Assembly (NCBI RefSeq): GCF_052857255.1
Contig: NC_135505.1
Span: 142,140,343-142,204,342 of the forward strand
DNA: 64,000 bases
Source: Amblyomma americanum
Taxonomy: Eukaryota > Arthropoda > Arachnida > Ixodida > Ixodidae
Direction of reading: 5' to 3'
Part shown: one piece after another, positions 21,826-32,250 of the stretch
Layout of the letters: every line of letters starts with the position of its first letter
How positions within the stretch are numbered: the first letter of the stretch is position 1
Translations under genes and position numbers: made by a program
The notes under the pieces: model-generated
Told to the model about the DNA's origin: nothing
The model's input: only the letters and a program-made list of their open reading frames with translations
The model's database searches: none

Positions 21826-22180
21826 ATCATCATCAGCCTAGGCCCACTGCAGGGCAAAGTCCTCTCCCATGTCTCTCCAATTAACCCTGTCATTTGCCAG
21901 CTGCGCCCACCGTATCCTCCCAAACTTCTTCATTTCATCCACCACCTAACCTTCTTCCACCCCCTGCTACGCTGGCCTTCTCATGGAATCCACTCCGTTA
22001 CCCTTAAGGACCAGCGGGCATCTTGCCTTCGCATTACGTGCCCTGCCCAAGCGCATTTCTTCCTCTTGATTTCGACTAGGACGTCATTAACACGCCTTTG
22101 TTCCTTCACCCACTCTGCCAGCTTCCGGTCTCTCACATTACACATATGACTTTTCTTTCCATAGCTCACTGTGTTGTCCT
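21826..22180 (-). pseudogene. RTE-type LINE 3' end (RT C-terminus), copy A
   Basis: The minus strand encodes a C-terminal LINE domain: VRDRKLAEWVKEQRRVND, KRKKCAWAGHVMRRQDARWS, RVTEWIP. The WAGHV...R.D.RW...VTEWIPR pattern is typical of the C-terminal region of RTE-related elements. The frame breaks after RVTEWIP, but nucleotide similarity to copies B and C continues to an (ATG)n-type tail (ATCATCATCATC on the plus strand at about 21824-21835). It is 5'-truncated with no catalytic RT motifs, so inactive. Confidence 0.88.
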
Positions 22181-24689
22181 TAACTTAATACAGTGATCAC
22201 TCGATGTAAATAAAGATACGGATAAGGACGGCGAAGCGAGACGACCGCATCTAGAAAGACACCTCAAACGCGGACGTGCAGGTCTTCTTCCTACATCACT
22301 TCCGCACGTGCCCGGAAGTACAGAACAGAGACGCACGTGCAGGGAAGCATACGGCAGTCCAGAGAAGGTCCCGGATCAAGAGGAAGTCTTCGATAGATCT
22401 AAAAAAAGACATCGTACAACGAAGGCCACCAGAAGAACTCCGAGGAACACTGTCTCAAGGACACATCAAAGCGAGCGGGGATAGGCAGATGCAGGGAGTG
22501 GCGATGGCAGGAACACCGCGGGAGGACGCGTGATCTATAATAGTACGAGGAATTGAGAGAGGCGAAGAAAGAACGCAGCAAAACAGACGCGTATGCGGCG
22601 CGCGCCATCGGATTCGGAACCTCACACGTGCCCGCATTGGAAGCACGCGCTCAGCTTCGCCGTCGAAAGCGGCACGCGTCGGGCACGCGACCAGCCGGCC
22701 GCCCGCCAAGGCGCAAGAAGGCCCCGGAATAAAAGAAGGCGACTAGGAAAGAAGGCGCGATGAAACGAAGAGGAAAAAAACAGCGGCATCACACATGTCT
22801 CGGAGGAAGCGAGCGAAGGATAAAGACAGATCTTCGCTCCTTGCGTACATCGCGTTGCGTGCAACAATGGGCGGCTCTGCCCCAGCGCAGCGCAGATCGG
22901 AGCAATGGAACGATTCGAGGAATGGAAAGAAGAGCGTAGCCTTGGAGATGCGATAGAAGAAGGAGAAGAAAGAAAAGAGTGACGCGGCAGCGGGTGTTTG
23001 GAGCAAAAGAAGCGATGGTTTTGAACAGCAGGCGCAGACGGAGGGACGAAACTTCGAGGGGGGGAGATAAAAGGTGAAGACTCGAGGAGAAGAAGTCTGC
23101 CAAGCAGCAGCGACAACACACACAAACACAGCAGTGGCAGTGCACCCCCCCTTCCTCGGTTCCCAAACCGCGCGCGTGCTGAGCTCGTTTCCGCACGCGA
23201 CCGGCGCGTGCCACCTGGCCTCGAAGATCGCGCCAGCGTACCTTCCCTCGCCACCACCAGAGGGGGCGAGAGTGCGAAAAAGGTCTGTTCCTTGAGGCGC
23301 AGCTGTTCGGCGCTGTTGCTCCCCGGGGCCTCCCCCTTACGACACACACATGCCGGCGTCGAAGCCAAGACGAGAAGGAAAAATAAAGCGAGCCGATACT
23401 CCACTGCTGCTCGGACCCGGCGCGAGGACCGGCAGTGGTGGTGGTCGTGGAAGAACCACTGGCTGATACGGCCGTGTATGGTATGATCGTCTCCGCACTA
23501 GCGATGCTTTCCTAAGGCGACGCTTTCCTACACGACGCGTGATTCGGGCTGCTGCTCCTTGCGTGGCAGAGGCTTTGATGCGAGGGGGAGCGAATGGCCT
23601 TCCCAGTCGGGTCGTGTACGATGTACGGGGTGGCGTCGCGAATCTGTACTGCGTCCCACCACCTGCGCCGCCCCCCTCCCTTGCAAGGAGCTGCATCTTT
23701 ACGCTTCCCTACTGCTGCTGCCGGGACGAGGTCGATGGCGATGGTTCGAGGTCATTCTCTCGTTATTCCTGGAGATATGAGAGGAACCAGCCGGTGACAA
23801 GAGCAAAAGATATAAACGGAGATGGAAGAGGGAATGGGAGTTGTCTGTCGTACAGCAAGATGGGCTTGTAGAGTTCCCGTAAGTATGAAATGAAGATAAG
23901 GACTAATTAGCACTGTGAAAACAACCTTAACTTTATTTCGTCGTCGAATTTGAACATAAAAAATAAGAAACGTGCCGCGAGACTAATTTGTTGAAGAGAA
24001 ACCCGTATTAAAACACCGACAATTTGGCGTTCAAATGATGGTTGTTCTGTTGATTATTGAACAACAACATATGGACACTCGTGAATGAGCTGGCTGACTG
24101 GCTGGAGACGGAGTAAGAGCGGTCGCGATCCCTGTATCTTCCGTGTACAGTTCTGAGGTATCAGGTTCAAGTAGGGTAACTCCACAGGAGATGGTGAAGT
24201 GAGGATGGGAGTTGTGAGAACTGCGCAGCACACTTACAGTGTGAGGTTCAGTGTGTGCCTATAATTTGGCTTGTGTTGGCAAAGATCTCGTGGACTTATT
24301 TGACCTGGTCTTCCGTTCATCAACTACAATTAATCCGAGGAGAAGACTGTGGCGCGAAAAGGAAGACGTGTGTCGAATTTGAAGGAAATGACAACCACAC
24401 TGAGGCCCACACACCAGAGTAGCTGGAGAAGCAGACTGCACACCTTCGGCATCACGGCGAATAATGGGTCGCTTTAATATATCCAACGCGGAAATGCTTT
24501 CGTATGTTTTTAGAAGACTGCCACCCAGAAGGCGAGCTGTATAGCACTTTGGTGACTCCGCCACAGTATTCGGGCCAAACAAGAGAAATAGTTTAATGGG
24601 GAAGCCGGAATCCCGTTGGCAATAATAATAAAATCGAGTATTCACTTAAAAGAGCGTCAAGCCGCCTTCAAGACGACAGTGCGGCAAGA
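22181..24689. other. no gene identified
   Basis: GC-rich. One 260-codon minus-strand frame (22622-23404) looks like a signal peptide at its start, but it begins with GTG and a stop lies upstream without any ATG. It is proline/serine-rich and I do not call it. No recognised repeats. Confidence 0.4.
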
Positions 24690-25045
24690 CCCTTATAAAA
24701 ATGGTCTATGGACTGTCTTTAGACTCCTAATAGTCTCTGTTGCCGTCCTATAGATATTTTCTCTTGTCTCTTCATAGTCTATAGACTGTCCGTAGACAAA
24801 AGTCCACTAGAAGAGTATGGCCATCAATCTACAGATTGTCTGTAGGCTGTCTACAGGATTTGTTTCCTATAGATTAGTACGGTCATGATGAGAATGGATT
24901 TTTATGGCGCAAGGGCATCTGTGATTAGTCTAGTGAGATCTGTGATCTGAGAGCAGTCTATAGGATTTATCTATAGAAAGTATATAGACTTTATGGGCTA
25001 AAGTTTACCGACAGTCTATGGACTGTCTAAAGAAATTTTGTAAGG
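24690..25045. mobile_element. TCTATAGAC fold-back element, copy 2 (with nested SINE scrap)
   Basis: It runs from CCCTTATAAAAATGGTCTAT to AGAAATTTTGTAAGG, the same termini as the other copies in reverse orientation. TAGTCTATAGACTGTC-type palindromes fill both halves. The middle is interrupted by about 50 bp resembling the 3' end of the tRNA-Ala SINE (24885-24935). Confidence 0.85.
24885..24935 (-). repeat. tRNA-Ala SINE 3'-end fragment
   Basis: ATGATGAGAATGGATTTTTA followed by TGGCGCAAGGGCATCTGTG matches the 3' ends of the SINEs at 29181 and 61157. Only the end is present, as expected for a 5'-truncated insertion into the fold-back element. Confidence 0.65.
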
Positions 25046-26397
25046 TGACACATCGGTTCCGTGACGCGGGACGCATCTAAGCCGTCGGAGGGTCAATAAC
25101 TAAGACAGAAGGCGCAGCTAAGAAAAATAGAGCGACAGACAAAGAAGGAGGGCAGAAGAAAATACAGAAAGGGGGGGGGGGGGGGGGGCAACATCTGGAC
25201 GCCAGCAAAGAGAAGAACAAACTTCGTGAGTCTCTTCCCCCCCCCCCCCCCCCCCTTCCCCACCACCCATTGTCGAATAATCACGATCATCATCATCAGA
25301 AGGAAGGAAGTGGTAGTGGAAGGCCGTGAGATGCAGTCCGCGAGCTCATAATGCGCCTTGCGTCGTCTGCTCTTTCTGCAGGGGGAGCTTATTTCCCCCC
25401 CCCCCCCCCCCCCTCCTTTCGCAGACGACCAAACGCGGTCGTCTGCTCCTTGTGCGGAAGAGGAGCCCAGCAGCTGCCCCACCTTCATCAAAGGAAGAGA
25501 GGGGGGGGGGGGGGGGGCAGGAGGAGGAGTGGGCTGGACTTCGTGCTTGCTCCTCCAAGTGTTCACGGAAGGGCGGAAAAGAAGGCGAAAGAAGGGGGAA
25601 AGGGGAAAGGGGAGGGGGCAGCTTGTGCGCTTTTACCCTCTGTCTCGCTTCACATACCCTTTATGGATTACTGCCACTAAGCGCCTTCCTTTTTGTTAGC
25701 CTATTTGTCTATTGCTGTCAATTCTTTGTTCTGTGTTTGGGCACTTTCACCCTTTGTCTCACTTCACATACCCCTTTTTCGATTACTGGCTCTAAGCGCC
25801 TTCCTTTTTATTAGCCTGTTTTTCTATCGCTGTCACTTTTTTTTTTTGTTCTGTATGAACAGAGAAGGGTGAATATAATCTTTCGTTTTTTTTTTTTTAA
25901 ATCGGCGTTCATTCAAGCTATTGGAACATATAGGAACCACAACAAGGGCTTTGTCCATTGTGTGTTCGCCTGACTGTTCGTGCTGGGACACAATCTTTTT
26001 TTAACGCGCATCCAGTCAAGTGCCTAGTATCGGTTAGCGCGGCCTTCGAAGGCGGCGGCAGTTGCAAGCAAGTCGCCCTTCGTTGCAATCTCGGGAACCA
26101 CCGAAACCGAGAGCCAGCTCGGTTTAAAACATGTTTGTCACGAGCAAAATCGAGCAAAAATGCGACGAACAAACAAGCTTTCTGGGGTCGTGTTTCTGGA
26201 GAGCCCCTGTATACCTAACTGGTGTGCAGTTAAAGTGACTCGGCTCTCGGCCTGTTCGAAGAGTGGGTTTCTCGCAGGCCGATACGTGGTTACCGAAAAA
26301 AAAATAACTATAAAACACAACCAGCAAAGAGACGCTCAGGTGAGCTTATCCTAGGGCCGGCCTGACTCCTAGCATGCAGCCGGTATACAGTCGAGCC
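25046..26397. other. no gene; alternating G- and C-tracts with motif cluster 3
   Basis: It contains G18 (25171-25188), C19 (25237-25255), C19 (25395-25413) and G17 (25501-25517) in 350 bp. AGCAGACGAC-type sites lie between the tracts: exact GTCGTCTGCT at 25362-25371 and 25438-25447, and CGCAGACGAC near 25420. The long glycine/proline frames are artefacts of the tracts. Confidence 0.6.
25631..25853 (+). repeat. tandem duplication, two ~105-bp units
   Basis: Units at about 25631-25734 and 25744-25853 share TCACTTCACATACCC-type starts, CGATTACTG-like and TCTAAGCGCCTTCCTTTTT blocks, TTAGCCTRTTT and TTTGTTCTGT ends. About 10% of positions differ. No function is evident. Confidence 0.8.
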
Positions 26398-26550
26398 TCG
26401 TTATAACGAAACTTTATAAAGGGATAATCGATATAACGAAGGAATGACGATTGCACTTGGAAGCTCGGTCAAAACGGGCTATAACGAAGCTGCGGATATA
26501 ACGAAGCAATCGCCGGGCCCCTTCAGCTTTGTTACAACGAAGTTCAAATG
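26398..26550 (+). mobile_element. pogo/Tigger-like MITE
   Basis: It runs from CAGTCGAGCCTCGTTATAAC to AACGAAGTTCAAATG, flanked by TA on both sides (GTATA / TATAAC), which fits the TA target duplication of Tc1/mariner/pogo elements. Interior blocks are ATATAACGAAGGAATGACGA, CTTGGAAGCTCGGTC and ATATAACGAAGCAAT. It is 153 bp and non-coding. Confidence 0.9.
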
Positions 26551-27880
26551 TATAACAATAAAGGAACCAACCAGCCGTCGTCCTTCCAAAGCAACATTTT
26601 ATTGTAACGCGTCTTAGAGGCGCTCAACTCATCACTCATATTCCCGCCAAAGAAGGCTGAATGCCGGAACGGTCTTCGTTGTCCCGGAATCCTTTCCAAG
26701 CCATCCAGGCACGCCGAGCATTTACGACCGCAAGCTTGCAGCCGGCGCGTAAAAAAATTCCACCGAGTTGGAACCACGTGTACGGCTCCTTTTGAAGACG
26801 ACGCGCCCATTGTTGACGAGGGAGACTTTGCAAGAACAGTGGGCCTGCTGCCGCGCTTTGGGTTTTCTTCTACGACACGGGGACGCTTCGGGGTTCGGAC
26901 CCCGCTGCCGAGAACCCCGCCAGGGAAGAAAAAGGACTCAGGGGAACGGAACAATGGAGTAGGGGACGGCGCGCACCTTGGAGCCGTCTCCTTGAATGGC
27001 GCTCTTGCGCACACCCTTCAATATGGCCGGCTGCGGCCCACGTCTTAGGCCTTGTTGGCGAGGGATTCGAGCGCAGCGCCATTTTGTTGTGGTCCCGCCA
27101 GGCGCTCAAGCCTGCCCTGTACTGGCGTGTTTGGCCGCGTGCAACCAGCAACCGCGCGCACCGCTCGCGTCTTAAGCCTCGAGCAGAAGAGCTCGCGGTC
27201 CCGAGCTCGGCGCCATTTTTGTGAGGTCACAGCCGTAGCAGAGGACGCCTTTGAATATATGCCTGCGCGCATCCATGAATTTCTTTATTTACGATAAGGA
27301 GGACAGAAAAGCCTGGCTAGAAGGTGTCTCAAAGAGGATTTCTTTAAATTCTCTCGTCGCTTTTTGCTTGATGTTTTCGTCTTTTTTTTTCCTTTAATAC
27401 ATGGCTTCATCGCAGACGGTGCGTGACAAAGCACCCACCTGCTTTTAATCCCGACCCTCGATTAATATCGGACTTGGGCCTCCCTTGAGCTGTTATTTGT
27501 GTTGCCGTTCTGCGTTGATTTACTCTAAAAATCCCCGCGACCTTCCCCGTAAATCTATGGTGTATACTAAGGTAATACGGTTTGACTTTTGGCGACATTA
27601 TAACAACGTCGTCTTATGCTAGATCCTAAAGCACTCGCGCCTTCTCTTATAAGTTACAAATCATCTCATCACCTTATGAGAGCGAATGTCGTGTGCGAAA
27701 TGTGCGCTGCTTGAAAGTGGTGGCATGAGACTTGCAGCTGGTAGTGCATGCATATGCTTTATATTGCATGTTAGCTTAATGCTGGTCGTACTACTGTGCA
27801 AACGAACGAGACACTTTGACGTGAGTATTCTGTGCAACCCCCTCGGTGCGCGTGCTCGCTGCTTTGCCCGCTCACACGCC
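26551..27880. other. no gene called; possible promoter island
   Basis: Unique-looking, GC-rich between about 26.6 and 27.25 kb. Minus-strand frames near 26.5-27.0 kb were inspected and show no family. Two reverse YY1-type sites are given separately. Confidence 0.35.
27076..27220 (-). promoter_or_regulatory. possible TATA-less promoter (two GGCGC/YY1-type sites)
   Basis: GCGCCATTTTG at 27076-27086 and GGCGCCATTTTT at 27209-27220 are reverse forms of AAAATGGCGC, the YY1-type element often found near start sites of housekeeping genes. TGAGGTCAC follows the second. The surrounding DNA is CpG-rich. No downstream exon was recognised. Confidence 0.25.
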
Positions 27881-28441
27881 AACTCACTCGCTCGCTCACT
27901 CACTCGCTCGCTCACTCACTCACTCATTCACTCACTCACTCATTCTCTCACTCATTCACTCACTCACTCACTCACTTATTCACTCACTCACTCATTCACT
28001 CACTCACTCATTCTCTGACTCATTCACTCACTCACTCACTTACTCATTCACTCACTTATTCACTCACTCACTCACTCACTCATTCACTCACTCACTCATT
28101 CTCTCACTCATTCACTCACTCACTCACTTACTTACTCATTCACTCACTTATTCACTCACTCACTCATTCACTCACTCATTCACTAACTCACTCATTCACT
28201 CACTCACTCACTCATTCACTCACTCACTCACTCACTCACTCACTCACTTATTCTCACTTATTCACTCACTCAGTCATTCACTCACTCATTCACTCACTCA
28301 CTCCTCATTCACTCACTCATTCACTCACTCACTCCTCATTCACTCACTCACTTACTCATTCACTCACTTATTCACTCACTCACTCATTCATTCACTCACT
28401 CCACTCACTCGCTAACTCACTCACTCACTCACTCACTCACT
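27881..28441. repeat. ~560-bp (CACT/CATT)n tetranucleotide array
   Basis: A very long impure array of CACTCACTCATT units with scattered CTCG, TTAT and TTCT variants. Frames up to 274 codons (HSLTHSLTHS) result purely from the repeat. It runs straight into a Ruka 3' half at 28442. Confidence 0.98.
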
Positions 28442-28537
28442 TTCACTTCACCTTCCTCTTTTCCTTCAGGGCGTGGTTGAGGTGTCCACCCGGAAGTGAG
28501 GAAGCTACTGCGCCATTTCCGTTCCTCAAGAAACCTC
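28442..28537 (+). repeat. Ruka-type SINE, 3' quarter only
   Basis: CTTCAGGGCGTGGTTGAGGT, GTCCACCCGGAAGTGAG and CTACTGCGCCATTTCC match the end of type A SINEs with divergence. The part that should precede it includes a CTTTCACTCCCTCC tract; in its place is the tetranucleotide array. Confidence 0.7.
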
Positions 28538-29180
28538 TAATGCCAAGCAGAAATGCGAGCAGCACAGATGAAAGGTATACCAACGTTGCTTTTGAGCCAC
28601 CACGCAGTTTCCGTGGTCTCTCTCTGTTCCGCCACATCTGCCAGAAAGTGGAATGACCGCAAAGTTTCCTTTCCGCGAGCTTAAGGAAAAATGAGCCGAA
28701 CATTTCCCGGGTGTTATGCGATGGCTGCCACCGCACGCGTCCCTATTCACGGCAGCATCCCGCAAGGGCAAATTTGAGAACCTGCGGTTTTATAGGCACT
28801 TTACCTCGAGTGGCGTGTACGAAATAAAACGACGTTTACAGTCTCTGCACTATAGCTGTTAGGAAACGTGGGCCCAGGGTATACTGAAAATCTTGCTCTG
28901 TAGTGTGCCCTGTACAAAAGGTGAGAGCTACAGAGGCACCGTTTTGTGTGCACAACAACCGACACCAACACCCAGTTTAAACTTCCGTCTTCCGACCCCG
29001 CTGGCGCGACATTATGTTCTTGACGGCTTACCTGCGTGTATTCAGGGCGCATTAATCTCGTTTACGCGAAGAGCAGTCGCCGGTTTTCGCACAGGCACTC
29101 AAAGCGTGTAAGTGACGTAATCGGCAGATCATCAGCAGCCTTACTGCGTCCACTGTAGCACAGAGGCATTTCCCATATTA
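28538..29180. other. nothing recognised
   Basis: Unique-looking sequence without coding or repeat signal. Confidence 0.35.
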
Positions 29181-29222
<42 letters not shown>

Positions 29223-29466
29223 GTGATGATGGATTTTTATGGCGCAAATGCATTTGTAGCCAAAGAGCGCCATGGCACAAGGTATTTCTCGTCTTCTCCA
29301 GGTGGGGTCAAAGACCCATGTTCCAAGCATTTCATGAAAAGTAAGCCGAGCACCTGACCGGTGGAAATCTTGTATCCATTGTATAGCCGGTTGGTGGGTA
29401 CCCGGCGGCACTGGGGATAGAACCCCGCACCTCCCGCATGCGAGGCGCATGCTCAAATGACTAGGC
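29181..29466 (-). repeat. tRNA-Ala-derived SINE, copy 1, with (ATG)n tail
   Basis: On the minus strand it starts GGTGGCCTAGTCATTTGAGC, continues with an anticodon-arm-like CGCCTCGCATGCGGG and a B box GGGTTCTATCCCC, then a ~190-nt body (CGGCTTACTTTTCATGAAAT; TGCCATAAAAATCC on the complement side), and ends in about 17 ATG/TGA units (29181-29234). The better copy at 61157 shows the Ala (TGC) anticodon. It abuts an RTE LINE fragment at 29467. Confidence 0.85.
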
Positions 29467-29690
29467 CACCGTTCTTGCAATTAACCCTATCTTGTGTCTG
29501 GTGCGGGCGCCGTAGCCCCCCAAACGTCCCGATCTCATCCGCCCAAATAATTATCCGTCGGCCCCTTATACGTTTGCCTTCTCTTGGAATCCACTCTGTT
29601 ACCCTTAAGGACCAGCGGTTATCTTGCCGTCGCATTCCATGGTCTTGCCTGTATAGGTTGCTCATTTCTTCTGATTTCGACCATAATCGG
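29467..29690 (-). pseudogene. RTE-type LINE RT C-terminus, copy B
   Basis: The minus strand encodes HGMRRQDNRWSLRVTEWIPR, then EGKRIRGRRIIIWADEIGTF, then a shifted C-terminal end. It corresponds to copies A and C, but its 3' end is missing. At that point the tRNA-Ala SINE head begins, in the same orientation. It is 5'-truncated and inactive. Confidence 0.82.
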
Positions 29691-29806
29691 GTGTAACTCA
29701 AGAACGAAGCGGCAAATGCCTCTGAAAGGACGCCTTCCAGACAATGGCGTCGACTGACTTAAATGAGCTCAAAAGAACGTCTTCTTGGGCGAGTTGGTCA
29801 CAAATC

Positions 29807-29921
29807 ATCTTTGGTACAAGGCGCGAACACACACAGAACACAAGGAAGGAAACGGTACAAAGCGCCTTTGTCCCGTTTCCTTCCTTGTGTTCTGTGCGTG
29901 TTCGCGCCTTGTACCAAAGAT
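29807..29921. repeat. near-perfect 115-nt hairpin
   Basis: ATCTTTGGTACAAGGCGCGA at 29807 is mirrored by TCGCGCCTTGTACCAAAGAT ending at 29921. The arms of about 48 bp differ at one position (ACACACACAG against CTGTGCGTGT). The centre ACAAAGCGCCTTTGT continues the pairing around a 3-nt loop. AAATGAGCTC occurs at 29761-29770 and again right after the right arm at 29922-29931. Confidence 0.9.
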
Positions 29922-29931
29922 AAATGAGCTC

Positions 29932-32059
29932 CGCGGTTAGTTTGCGGCCATAACACCTTCTTATGCTATATTTACATTTCATTGGCATTAAGAACGGATT
30001 AACCACGACGTCATAATCATCGGCCGACGCCATTGGCTGGCGAGCCTCCTTTGAAGGGCACTTGTTCCCTTGTTGAGTTGTATCCGACTATACGACATAT
30101 ACTTAATTCGCATTTGTTACCTGACCCACTTGATCAGCTCTATTTCGGTCGTTTGATGTTACACCTATTGTGACGCGTATGACGCGGCTGAGCATTTAGT
30201 CGAGCGATACCCTACGAACATGTTTCTGGTATGAAAAATAGCTGTTATTTTTTTTTCATAGCGCATACAGGTTGTCTTTCCCCCAGTAATGCATCTGTCT
30301 GCATATTTCTATTACCCCTTCTGTTTTTCTTTTTTTCATTATTTTTGTTTTGTTGTTAGCGGATGGTCTACTTGGAAAGTAGCGCTATAAAAACTCTACG
30401 AATATGAGAAGGACACACTAAGCGCGCCATAAGACATTCACTGCTCTCCTCTAACAGAAGCGGCATGTCAGGCCTGTTAGCCGATATGATTATGCTTCCT
30501 AATCAGGTGACCAGTTATATTTCTCACCTATAACCTCTCCTGGTCTGAATTAAGTGTGCCGAAATAACTGCAGATCATTCTGATAGCTTACAAAAAGAAA
30601 GTGCGTCGACGAAATAAAAAAGTAATATGATGATGATGCTTAGAAAAAGCAGGTTCCGTTCTTTTAAACGGAGAATAATGCCCTGTAAGAGCCAAGAACA
30701 ATTCTTATAACCACCGATCGACGCGATATAGTGTCTGAATCACTTTAACCAACCACCGATTGATGTAGTGTTTAGTGTCTGAATCACTTTATACAGAACC
30801 GATGTAGGTCTGCCTTTTTAATACTTCGTCATCCACGTGTAAAACATGTAAAAACCGAATACAGGTCTGCGAACAGTTTGGTGCAGCTGCGAAACACGTG
30901 CGAGAACGAGATGAAGATCAGACATTTAGATGCGCAAAAAAAAAAGTAGAAAGAAACAGTTTCAGGAAGAACAATGCACGCCAATGCACAATCAAAGTTC
31001 CCACGGCCAAACGAAACTTGACTGCGTCCAGCTATCTAAATCATTACTGCGTGCCCCATCAAGCACAAGAGGAGTCAGTGAGCAAAAAAAAAAAGCAGAA
31101 AAAAAATGCCGGGGCCCGGGCAAGCAAACAAAAAAGAAAACGCTAACAACACAAGCAAAAGGCGCCTAAGCCGGCGCGCGCGACAAGCCTTCCGTCCGCC
31201 ACCGGACAAACAAATAGAAGCGGCTGAACGCGTGACGAGCGCACAGAAGCCGACAACAATGCGCGCGCACGCGCAACGGACTGCTTGCTGTCTGGCAGCC
31301 ATGACGAAGAGACGCCACCGCAGCTAAGCCTAACCGCGCTCAAGCTTTCGCGTCCACGCCACCGGTCACGCAAGCAGCCTGCGCCGTCGGCACCGCGTTG
31401 TTTGTCGAAAAACCCACACGCTGTCCGCTCAGGAAAGCATCTGCCTTCCACGCTGTACCTTTCTATTTTCTCATTTTTCGAACGCCTATACTGTCGCGCT
31501 TTAGATGCGCCTTTTATGCCGTCTGCTGTTGCGGGCAGCGTTGCAGACGATAGACAAAAACGAAAAGCAGAAGGCGAGCAGGCGTTGCAGACCTTGCAGA
31601 CGAAGCAGAAGCCGCTGCTTTTCGTCTGCCGGCGTCAAACTGACCAGCTGCGCAGAATCGACCGAGCTTTCGCGTGAATTGCGCATATGCGAAGCGGTGC
31701 GGCCTGTTTCGTTGATTGTCCGCCCGTCAGAAGTAAGCTTTAGAGGCCTGCAGCTCTTTTGTTCAATGCACAGGAGATGTGACGTGGATAAGAGTTTTTT
31801 GCAGCGCTTTATTTCCTCCGGACACTTTATGAAACGCGGATTGTTCTGAAGAGGGCAACAAGTTTACGAATTTTACGGGTTTAGCCACGTTTTAAATAAC
31901 CCCGTCATAAATTTGCGAAAGTCAGCCATGTCAGTTTAATTTCAAGTTACAGTAATTTAGGAGTGATTTTGTCAGTTCACCTGAAGACGCATCATCTAAG
32001 TGCACTTGATTCTTTCCTCTAGTACTAATCCACCACCCGGCATGCACTTGTCGGGCAGT
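29932..32059. other. no gene; motif cluster 4
   Basis: It includes a local tandem duplication (30710-30747 and 30752-30791, both ending AGTGTCTGAATCACTTTA) and GCAGACGA-type sites at about 31519, 31541, 31595 and 31620. No domain-bearing frame. Confidence 0.4.
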
Positions 32060-32250
32060 TTACATTCAAAACTTATAATTAGGGTGCAATTACACATTAC
32101 CGTCCACCCAAGCGCAGCCGTATGGCTATACAAGGGGAAGCTACACAGGTTTCACAGAAGCTTCGCATTTAAAGAAAATTTTTTACTGGTCCGGAGTTCA
32201 AACCAGGTACCACTGCCTATCAGTCGCTCCAACCAACTGATGCAAGCAGA
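32060..32250 (-). repeat. second tRNA-derived SINE family, copy 1
   Basis: On the minus strand a tRNA-like head (32250 to 32185) carries TTGCATCAGTTGGTTGGAGC (A-box region) and GGTTTGAACTCCGGACCAGT (B box and acceptor end). The body continues TTAAATGCGAAGCTTCTGTG, then CCCCTTGTATAGCC. The copy at 34175 shares head and body order. Heads and bodies are unrelated to Ruka. Confidence 0.7.

Noticed and set aside
22622..23404. 260-codon minus-strand frame whose start resembles a secretory signal peptide (EYRLALFFLLVLASTPACVC)
   Set aside because: The apparent start is GTG, an in-frame stop lies upstream with no ATG between, and the remainder is proline/serine-rich low complexity without cysteine spacing of a known tick secreted family.
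27832..28656. 274- and 189-codon frames of HSLTHS repeats
   Set aside because: Pure translation of the tetranucleotide array.
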